Positions 43,046 to 49,822 of a stretch of 64,000 nt of DNA are shown here, in pieces. The stretch is taken from the NCBI RefSeq assembly GCF_012273655.1, contig NZ_JAAWWP010000014.1, forward strand, positions 103,575 through 167,574, in the 5' to 3' direction. The DNA is from Streptomyces physcomitrii (lineage in GTDB: Bacteria > Actinomycetota > Actinomycetes > Streptomycetales > Streptomycetaceae). Each line of letters opens with the position of its first letter. Positions within the stretch are counted from its first letter, which is position 1. The position numbers were made by a program, and so were the translations under genes. The notes beneath the pieces are model-generated. The model made no database searches, was not told the origin of the DNA, and saw only the letters and a program-made list of their open reading frames with translations.

Positions 43046-45610
43046 ATGCGGTTCCAGGTACTGGGTCCCCTGGCGGTGCGGGCCGCCGAGCCGGGGCGGA
43101 GCACCCTCACCCCGCGCGCCGCCAAGCTCCGCGTGGTCCTCGCCACGCTCCTGGTGCGCCGCGGCGAGATCGTCTCGGTGGCCGGGCTGATCGACGAGCT
43201 GTGGGGCGACCGGCCGCCGCGCACCGCGAAGACGACCCTCCAGGTGTACGTCTCCCAGCTGCGCAAGCGGCTCTTCGGCGGCGCCCCCGGCACCGGGACG
43301 CTGGAGACGCGGATGCCCGGCTACCTGCTCCAGGTGGACCCGGAGCAGCTGGACCTGAGCGCCTTCGAGTCCCTGCACGCGCGCGGGCGCGAGGCGATGG
43401 AGGTGCGGGACTGGGACCGGGCGGCGGACCGGCAGCGCCGTGCCCTGGCGCTCTGGCGCGGCCCGCTGCTCTCGGACACCCCGCACGGCGCCCTCCTGGG
43501 CACCGCCGCGACCCGGCTCGCCGAGCTGCGGACCAGCGCCCTGGAGCAGCGGGTGCGCGCCGAGCTGCACCAGGGCCGCCACCACGACCTGGTCGGTGAA
43601 CTCCAGGGCCTGACCGCGGAGTTCCCGCTGCGCGAGGAGTTCCACGCGCATCTCATGGTGGCGCTCTACCGCACCGGGCGGCAGGCCGAGGCGCTGCGCG
43701 CCTTCGCCGCCCTGCGCCGCACCCTGGTCGAGGAGCTGGCGATCGAGCCGGGCCGGGCGCTCCAGGAGCTGCACCGCCGGATCCTCGCCGCCGACGAGAC
43801 CCTGCTCGGCCCGCCGGAGCAACCGGTGGTGCTCACGGAGGCACCGGAGACCGCGCCGGGACCCGCACCGGTGTGCCTCCCGGACCGGGTGGCGGACGAA
43901 CTCCCGCCGCCGGAACCGCTGTTCACCGGACGGACCGCCGCTCTGGACGCCCTCGGCGAGGAGCTGGCCGCGAGCGCGGGCGGCTGCGTCCTGGTGACCG
44001 GCGGGCCCGGGACCGGCAAGACGGCGCTGGCGCTCGCGGCGGCCCACGCGGCGGGCTTCCCGGACGGCCGGGTGCTGGTGGAGTGCGGGGCCGAGGGGGC
44101 GCCCCGCGACGAGGCCGGCCTGCTCGCCGAGGTACTGCGCCGCTGCGGGGTCACCGGCACCCTGCCGGAGCGCGGCGCCGAGCTGGCCGCGCTGCTGCGG
44201 AGGCTCACCGCCGGGCGGCGGCTGCTCCTCGTCCTGGACGGGGCCGAGCGGGCGGAGCTGGTCCTGCGGGTGCGCGCGGCCGCCCCCGGCAGCGTGGTCC
44301 TCGCGACCTGCCGCCGGGGCCCGGCGGGCGTCGAGGGCCGTACCCTCCGGCTCGGCGAGCTGGACCCGGCCGAGGCACGGGAGCTGCTGCTCGCCGCCCG
44401 CAGCGCGCAGCAGGGCCCGGAGGCCTCCGAGGCACCGGATCCGGGGGTCCTGGACCGGATCCTGCGCCGGTGCGGGGCGCTGCCGGGCGCGCTGCGCGCC
44501 GCGGCCGGGCTGCTCCCGCTCCACCCGCACTGGGACGCCGACCGCCTCGCCGAGCGGCTGCGCCCGGAGGACACCCGGCTCGGACTGCTGCGCCGCGGCA
44601 GCGCCCGCTTCGCCCGGTCCCTGGAGTCCGCGTACGAGACCGCCGCGGACCCGGCGGGCTTCCGGCTGCTCGGGCTGCTGCCGCCGGGGCCCTTCACGGT
44701 GCCCGCCGCCGCGGCGCTCTTCGGCGGCGGACCGGGGGCCGCGGAGGACCGCCTCGGCGCGCTGCTCGCGGAGGGCCTGCTCACCACCGTGCCCGCCACC
44801 GCAGCGGACGGGGCCCGCTTCCGGCTGCCCGAGCCCCTGCGGCTGCTCGCCCTGGAGCGGCTGCGCGCGGAAGACGAGGCGCCGGTGCTGCGGGCCGCGA
44901 CCGCTCGGCTCTGCGACCACCTGTCCGCCCGGCTGACGGCGGCGTACCGCGGCGGCGGCCCGCAGAGCGGGGCGCACCCGGATCTCGTACGGCTCCTGGA
45001 GCGGGCCCATGACCTGGGGCTGTGGGCCCCGGTGGTGCGGCTCGCCGAGGCGCTCACCCCCTCCTTCGAGGAGCAGGCCGACTGGGGGCCCTGGCGGGAG
45101 GGGCACACCCGCGCCCTGGACGCGGCCCGGCGCGCGGGCGACCGGCGGGCCGAGGCGCGTCTGCGCCGCTCGCTGGGCGACCTGGCCTGGCAGCGGCGGG
45201 AGCACACCGACGCCCGCGCGCACTACGCGGCCGCCCTCACGCTGGCGCGCGAGGTCCCGGACGCCGAGGAGACGGGCCGCTGTCTCGCCGGGCTCGCCGA
45301 ACTCAGCCTGGACGCGGGCGGGTTCACCGAGGCGGACCGGCTGCTCGACCTCGCGCTCGCGGCGAGCGGGGACGGCGGGCGCGGCCGGTACGAGGCGCGG
45401 CGGGTGGGCGCGCTGCTCGCCCTGGACCGCGGCCGGCCCGAGGCGGCCGAGCGGCATTTCACGGAGTGCCTGCGGCTGGCCGCGGCGCTCGGCGAGCCCC
45501 GCCTGGAGGCCCACGCCCGGCGCTGCCTGGCCGGGGTGCGGGACGCCCCCGGGGGCCCGGGCGGACTCGAACTGCGGCCCGGCGTCTGGCGGTTGCGCTC
45601 GGCCCACTGA
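43046..45610 (+). CDS. SARP family transcriptional activator, AfsR-like
   Basis: An 854-residue large SARP. The OmpR-type winged helix at about residues 5-95 includes AKLRVVLATLLVRRGEIVSVAGLIDELWGDRPPRTAKTTLQVYVSQLRKRL; the bacterial transcriptional activation domain is at about 100-250 (LDLSAFESLHARGREAM to PGRALQELHRRIL). An NB-ARC ATPase with P-loop GGPGTGKTALAL (about 318-329) follows, then a TPR-like C-terminus (about 650-830). It would activate the cluster by binding heptamer repeats near -35 boxes. It is divergent from the FAAL operon, a likely target. No TTA codon was seen. Confidence 0.92.
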   Translation: MRFQVLGPLAVRAAEPGRSTLTPRAAKLRVVLATLLVRRGEIVSVAGLIDELWGDRPPRTAKTTLQVYVSQLRKRLFGGAPGTGTLETRMPGYLLQVDPEQLDLSAFESLHARGREAMEVRDWDRAADRQRRALALWRGPLLSDTPHGALLGTAATRLAELRTSALEQRVRAELHQGRHHDLVGELQGLTAEFPLREEFHAHLMVALYRTGRQAEALRAFAALRRTLVEELAIEPGRALQELHRRILAADETLLGPPEQPVVLTEAPETAPGPAPVCLPDRVADELPPPEPLFTGRTAALDALGEELAASAGGCVLVTGGPGTGKTALALAAAHAAGFPDGRVLVECGAEGAPRDEAGLLAEVLRRCGVTGTLPERGAELAALLRRLTAGRRLLLVLDGAERAELVLRVRAAAPGSVVLATCRRGPAGVEGRTLRLGELDPAEARELLLAARSAQQGPEASEAPDPGVLDRILRRCGALPGALRAAAGLLPLHPHWDADRLAERLRPEDTRLGLLRRGSARFARSLESAYETAADPAGFRLLGLLPPGPFTVPAAAALFGGGPGAAEDRLGALLAEGLLTTVPATAADGARFRLPEPLRLLALERLRAEDEAPVLRAATARLCDHLSARLTAAYRGGGPQSGAHPDLVRLLERAHDLGLWAPVVRLAEALTPSFEEQADWGPWREGHTRALDAARRAGDRRAEARLRRSLGDLAWQRREHTDARAHYAAALTLAREVPDAEETGRCLAGLAELSLDAGGFTEADRLLDLALAASGDGGRGRYEARRVGALLALDRGRPEAAERHFTECLRLAAALGEPRLEAHARRCLAGVRDAPGGPGGLELRPGVWRLRSAH

Positions 45611-45813
45611 ACCGGGGCCCGGGTGACCGCCCGGCGGCGGGTTCCGGGGCGCGGCGGCAGTCACGGCCCCCGGCGAGCAAATACGCAGCGGGACCGCACG
45701 CGGACCATCCGTGTCCCGCCACCTCCTACGTGACCTGCGTCATTGCACGGACGGACGAGGTGGGGCGAGCCTTGGAGGTCAGCCCTGTGTTCCCGGTAGT
45801 GAAGGTGATCCCC

Positions 45814-46035
45814 GTGAGCGAGTTCGCGTTCGGCGTCGACCTGACGGAGGCCGAGATGCGGCGCCGTGCCGCGGTCGTCGAGGCGCTCGGCTCCGACTGG
45901 GACCCGGTGGCCGTACTGGAGGGCGAGCGCGCCGCCCACGACCTGCTCTACTCCGGTCTCGACGCGGAGCAGCAGAAGACCTACGAGCTGCTCGTGGCCG
46001 CGGGTGTCCTGGAGGACCGGCAGGCCCGGCCGTGA
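45814..46035 (+). CDS. small hypothetical protein (73 aa) of the cluster
   Basis: 73 residues, FGVDLTEAEMRRRAAVVEALGSDWDPVAVL, then AAHDLLYSGLDAEQQKTYELLVAAGVL: acidic, all-helical, with no membrane segment. The ribosome site GAAGGTGA precedes GTG 45814. The stop overlaps the next start (TGATG), so both small proteins are made together. The function is unknown. It resembles a protein-binding helper more than an enzyme. Confidence 0.6.
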   Translation: MSEFAFGVDLTEAEMRRRAAVVEALGSDWDPVAVLEGERAAHDLLYSGLDAEQQKTYELLVAAGVLEDRQARP

Positions 46036-46256
46036 TGCCGCTCGACCCGATGGCGGACATCGGGCGCCGCGCCTGGCTGCCCTGCCCGAACTGCGCTCAC
46101 GGCGCGGACTGCGGTACCTGCGGCGCGGGCCGCAGCTGCACCCGGCACTGGCAGTACCTGCTGAGCAACAAGGGCCCGCGGGTCTTCCTCCAGTGCCCCG
46201 ACTGCACCCACCTCTGGGACACCGACCCGCGCGGCGACGGCACCCGGGGCCGATGA
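46035..46256 (+). CDS. small zinc-ribbon-like protein (73 aa) of the cluster
   Basis: 73 residues with eight cysteines or histidines in metal-type spacing: CPNCAH, then CGTCGAGRSCTRH, and near the end CPDCTHLW. Two CxxC pairs and a middle C/H cluster suggest one or two zinc sites. ATG 46035 overlaps the stop of the preceding gene. The function is unknown; such ribbons bind nucleic acid or protein partners. Confidence 0.6.
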   Translation: MPLDPMADIGRRAWLPCPNCAHGADCGTCGAGRSCTRHWQYLLSNKGPRVFLQCPDCTHLWDTDPRGDGTRGR

Positions 46257-46618
46257 GCCGCTGAGCCGCCGACGCCGGAGAGCCGCGGGGGGCTCCCCGC
46301 TCACCGGTGTCCGCCGTACGGAAGTGTGACGCAGGCCGCACTTTAGCGGGCCATGGCTTCATCGGTGCCATGTCCGCCCGGGGCGGGCCGGACGGCCGGG
46401 GCGCGGCCCGCGCGAGCAAGCGCGGCCTCCCCGCGGCCGTCGGGCCCCGGATCCGAGGGGACCGGACTCGCGAGCACCGCCGTGACAGGGGTGCGCGCGG
46501 GCCGGCGCGCAGGCCACCGGAGCCGGGCGCGCGGCCCCGGAGCGGGTCGCGGTCCACCGCGGTGCCGGGGCGGACCCGGCAGGTTCCGACCCCGATCCGC
46601 ACAAGGGAGCGCCCGCAC
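46257..46618. other. 362-bp gap, no gene recognised
   Basis: It lies between the zinc-ribbon gene and the 74-aa gene. Open frames here are Arg/Gly/Pro-rich shadows. The stretch ends in AAGGGAG, the ribosome site of ATG 46619. No strong hairpin or repeat was seen. Confidence 0.4.
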
Positions 46619-46843
46619 ATGACGCAGACCGAGCAGCAGACCAATGTGATCCTCCGCGGTGGCCCGGCCGAGAACTACCCGCTGCACGAGCGGGAGCACT
46701 TCGTGGCCGACCCCGGCAGCAGGTTCAAGCTCCTGCGCGGCAACCGCTACGACCACTTCGAGGCGAGCGGCGAGACCGTGCGGCAGGGCGGCCGTGAACT
46801 CCTCGTCCTGGACTGGAGCGCCACCACGTACGTCGCCGAGTGA
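46619..46843 (+). CDS. small conserved-type protein (74 aa), DUF5988-like
   Basis: 74 residues: NVILRGGPAENYPLHEREHFVADP, then KLLRGNRYDHFEASGET and the C-terminal ELLVLDWSATTYVAE. The block LRGNRYDHFE plus the closing TYVAE recalls the DUF5988 family found in actinobacterial biosynthetic clusters, but I am not certain of the family number. It is a beta-rich soluble protein of unknown role. It converges with the C-PCP gene 52 bp away. GGGAG precedes ATG 46619. Confidence 0.6.
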   Translation: MTQTEQQTNVILRGGPAENYPLHEREHFVADPGSRFKLLRGNRYDHFEASGETVRQGGRELLVLDWSATTYVAE

Positions 46844-46895
46844 GCGGGCGGCGCCGCGGTCCGCCCGCGGCGCCCCCGACGTGCGGGGAGGGACC

Positions 46896-48686
46896 TCAGG
46901 CGCGGGGGCCCTCCCCGCACGGCTGCCGTCCGGGCGGCTCCTCGCCCCGCTCGTCGTCGTCGGCGTCCTGCTCGGCGCGGGTGAAGGCCTCGGCGAGACC
47001 GGTGGCGGTCGGGGCGTCGAAGAGGGCGCAGACGCCCAGTTCGATGCCGAGCCGGGCGCGGACCCGGCTGAGGACGCGCATGCCGAGCAGGGAGTCCCCG
47101 CCCAGCTCGAAGAAGTCGTCCTCGGGTGCCACCTCCGCCACGGCGAGCACCTCGGCGAGGATCCGGCACAGGCTCGACTCCAGCGGGGTCGCCGGGGGTC
47201 TGGCCCGGGCCGCCGCCGCGGCGCGGAGATCCTCGCCGGGCCCCTCCCCCGGCGCCGCGGCGACCTCCTCCCTGCGGTGGCCGAGGCGCTCGCGTCGGCT
47301 GCGGCGCATCCGTGAACCGGGCCCCTCCGCCTCGGCGGCGGCGACGGGACCGCGCTGCTCGGGGCCGAGGAGCTCCTCGGTGCCGGGAGGCGGGAGCGGC
47401 TCGCGTACGACGGTGCGCAGCAGGGTGTGCAGCTCGCCCGCGAGGGACTGGGCGGTCGGGTGGTCGAAGCGGTCGGCGGCGTAGGTGAGCACCGCGGTCA
47501 TGCCCTGCGGGGTGCCGTCCCCGGCGCGGCGCTGGGTGAAGGCGAGGTCCAGTTCGGCCGGGGCGGTGCGGCGGGCGGGCTCCTCGCGGGTGAACTCCGG
47601 TTCACCGGCGGGCTCCTGGGCGCGTTCGGTGCGCAGCGACAGCAGGACCTGGACGAGCGGGGCGCGGGCGGCGGCCGAGGCCGGGGCGATCTCCTCGGCG
47701 AGCAGGCCGAAGGGGACGTCGCCGTGGGCGTAGGCGAACAGGACGCGTTCGCGGACCCGGGCGAGCAGTTCCCGGAAGGACGGCTTGTCGGCGGTGTCGG
47801 AGCGGATCACCAGGGTGTTGGTGAAGCAGCCGACGACCCCTTCGAGGACCTCGTCGGCGCGGCCGGTCACGGGTGAGCCGACCGGGATGTCCTCGCCCGC
47901 GCCGAGTTGGGTCAGCAGGGCGGCCAGGGCGGCGTGCAGCACCATGAAGAGGGTGGCCCTGCTGCCGCGCCCCAGGTCGAGGAGGTCCCGGTGCAGGGCG
48001 GCCCCGACCTTGAAGCGCACGCTGCCCGCCGGACTGTGCCACCGGGCGGGCCCCGGCCGGTCCGCGGGCAGGGCGAGCCGCTGCGGCAGCCCGGCGAGGG
48101 CCGCGCTCCACTCGCCGAGCTGCCGGCTGAGCAGGCTGTCCGGGTCGCGCAGATCGCCGAGGACCTCGCGCTGCCACAGCGCGAAGTCGGCGTACTGCAC
48201 CGGCAGCGGCTTCCAGCACGGCGGTGCGCCGTCGCGGCGGGCCGCGTACGCCTCGCGGAGCCCGGTGAGCAGCAGGGAGAGGGAGTCCTCGTCGGCGGCG
48301 ATGCGGTGCAGCACCACCAGGAGTACGTGGCTTCCGCCGGGGAGGCTGAACAGGCGGGCCCGCAGCGGGATGCCGGTCCGCAGGTCGAAGGGTTCGGCGC
48401 TCACCCGCCGCAGGTCCTCGGTCAGCCGCTCCTCGCCGCTCTCCTCGACCGGCAGCGGGAGCGAGGCCTCGGTGAGGATCTGCTGGTAGGGCACCCCGGC
48501 GCGTTCGGGGAAGACGGTGCGGAGGATCTCGTGCCGGGCGACGAGGTCGGTCAGCGCGAGGCGCAGGGCGCGCACGTCGAGCGGGCCCACGTGCCGCAGC
48601 ACCAGCGGCAGATGGCAGGCCTCGTGGCCGGTGCCCAGCCGGTCGGCCGGCCACAGCCGGTTCTGGGCATGGGACAGCGGGATCAC
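46896..48686 (-). CDS. stand-alone NRPS condensation-PCP protein with altered C-domain active site
   Basis: A 596-residue protein of a condensation domain (about 1-430), an Arg/Glu-rich linker and a peptidyl carrier domain (about 490-570, serine in DDFFELGGDSLLGMRV). There is no adenylation domain. The early core SHAQNRLW and LVARHEILRTVF are present, as are PVQYADFALWQRE and GSPVTGR. The catalytic HHxxxDG reads H127-R128-I-A-A-D132-E133: the second, catalytic His is Arg and the Gly is Glu, so ordinary amide formation is unlikely. The start GTG 48686 follows GGAGGAGG. It may act as a carrier or docking protein, or have another chemistry. Confidence 0.85.
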   Translation of the reverse strand: MIPLSHAQNRLWPADRLGTGHEACHLPLVLRHVGPLDVRALRLALTDLVARHEILRTVFPERAGVPYQQILTEASLPLPVEESGEERLTEDLRRVSAEPFDLRTGIPLRARLFSLPGGSHVLLVVLHRIAADEDSLSLLLTGLREAYAARRDGAPPCWKPLPVQYADFALWQREVLGDLRDPDSLLSRQLGEWSAALAGLPQRLALPADRPGPARWHSPAGSVRFKVGAALHRDLLDLGRGSRATLFMVLHAALAALLTQLGAGEDIPVGSPVTGRADEVLEGVVGCFTNTLVIRSDTADKPSFRELLARVRERVLFAYAHGDVPFGLLAEEIAPASAAARAPLVQVLLSLRTERAQEPAGEPEFTREEPARRTAPAELDLAFTQRRAGDGTPQGMTAVLTYAADRFDHPTAQSLAGELHTLLRTVVREPLPPPGTEELLGPEQRGPVAAAEAEGPGSRMRRSRRERLGHRREEVAAAPGEGPGEDLRAAAAARARPPATPLESSLCRILAEVLAVAEVAPEDDFFELGGDSLLGMRVLSRVRARLGIELGVCALFDAPTATGLAEAFTRAEQDADDDERGEEPPGRQPCGEGPRA

Positions 48687-48833
48687 GGTTCCTCCTCCGG
48701 GCCGGCGGCTTGCGCCCACGCGGCCCGCTGCGGCTCGCGCGTTCCGGCGGCTGAGCGGCGGCCGGGCGGGGGCATGCCTCGCCGCGGCTCGCCGCTCAGC
48801 GGGTGGGGTCCGGTGGCGCGGCGTACGGGCTGG

Positions 48834-49595
48834 TCAGTGGGTGAGTCCGGCCGTCGCGGTCCGCAGCGCCGCGGCGACGTAGGACCGCACGCGGTCCAGG
48901 TGGTCCTGGAAGGCGAAGTGGCCGCCGGAGAGCACCATCAATTCGCAGGGTCCGGTGGTGACCTCGCTCCATTCGGAGAGCGCCTCGACGGGGACGTACG
49001 GGTCGGCGTCGCCGCCGATCGCGGTCACCGGACAGGACAGCGGGGCGCCGCCGCGCTCCCGGTAGACGTCGCAGAGTTCGAAGTCGGCACGGAGCAACGG
49101 CGAGAGGTGGTCGAGGAGTTCGGGGTTCTGGAAGACGGCCGCGGGGGTCCCGCCGGTGGTGCGCAGCCACTCCCGGAACTCGTTCTCGGGCAGCGTGTGC
49201 AGGGCGCGGCCGGTGGTGCGGTGCCGCCGTCCGGGGATGCCGCTGCCGGACTGGAAGAGGCGGACCGGCGCGGGGTAGCCCTCGGCGGCGAGGCGCCGGG
49301 TGAGTTCCAGGCTGAGCAGGGCGCCCATGCTGTGGCCGAAGAGGGCGTAGGGGCGGTCCAGGAGCGGGGTGAGGCGGTCCAGGAGGAAGTCGACCAGGTC
49401 GTCGACCCGGCGCAGCAGCTTCTCGTCCGACTCGATGCCGCGGCCCGGGAGTTCGAGGGGCCGCACGTCCACGTCCGGCGCGAACTCCCGCTGCCAGGCC
49501 CGCTGGTAGAAGACGGCGCTGCCTCCGGCCCACGGAAGGCAGAACAGCCGCACGGGTGCGTCCGGCGCCTGAACGTCCCAGGGGTGACGGACCAT
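48834..49595 (-). CDS. type II thioesterase (cluster, first copy)
   Basis: A 253-residue alpha/beta-hydrolase of the TEII family. The first signature is LFCLPWAGGSAVFYQ, the nucleophile is in ALFGHSMGALLSLEL and the His in VLSGGHFAFQ; the acid is in IGGDADPYVP. These enzymes clear stalled or wrong acyl groups from PKS and NRPS carriers. It is the gene before the C-PCP gene on the same strand and may be co-transcribed with it (147-bp gap). Confidence 0.92.
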   Translation of the reverse strand: MVRHPWDVQAPDAPVRLFCLPWAGGSAVFYQRAWQREFAPDVDVRPLELPGRGIESDEKLLRRVDDLVDFLLDRLTPLLDRPYALFGHSMGALLSLELTRRLAAEGYPAPVRLFQSGSGIPGRRHRTTGRALHTLPENEFREWLRTTGGTPAAVFQNPELLDHLSPLLRADFELCDVYRERGGAPLSCPVTAIGGDADPYVPVEALSEWSEVTTGPCELMVLSGGHFAFQDHLDRVRSYVAAALRTATAGLTH

Positions 49596-49625
49596 CAGCT
49601 CTCTCCCAGCTCACTCTTCGGCTTG

Positions 49626-49682
49626 ACCCCTCGACGCTACGGACGGGCAGACGGGCTCCACACCCCTGAGTAACCCCCTCAG
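49626..49682. promoter_or_regulatory. ACCCCT motifs upstream of the thioesterase gene
   Basis: ACCCCT at 49626-49631, ACCCCTGAG at 49662-49670 and ACCCCCTCAG at 49673-49682 lie in the promoter region of the thioesterase gene. The same hexamer, in pairs, is found at 54608-54634 and 58491-58519, also in cluster promoters. A binding site of the LAL or SARP regulator is possible. Confidence 0.4.
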
Positions 49683-49738
49683 AGCCCCAGTACGGACCCT
49701 GCTGACAAGGGGATTTGAGGGCACGCCGCCGAACGCCG

Positions 49739-49766
49739 TCGGACCCGGCGCTCGGGCCGGGTCCGA
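49739..49766. terminator. hairpin downstream of the LAL gene
   Basis: TCGGACCCGGC (49739-49749) pairs with GCCGGGTCCGA (49756-49766) in a perfect 11-bp stem with a 6-base loop. It lies 57 bp after the LAL stop on the minus strand. A short dyad GTACGG-N7-CCGTAC follows at 49788-49806. Confidence 0.65.
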
Positions 49767-49822
49767 CGGTGCCGCACATGGGCTGACGTACGGTCATATT
49801 CCGTACGCAGCAGTCGAGTCGA

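Noticed and set aside
45611..45813. An N-terminal extension of the 73-aa protein reaching into the SARP gene end
   Set aside because: The upstream frame is a shifted shadow of the SARP, while GTG 45814 has a ribosome site and begins the soluble helical part.
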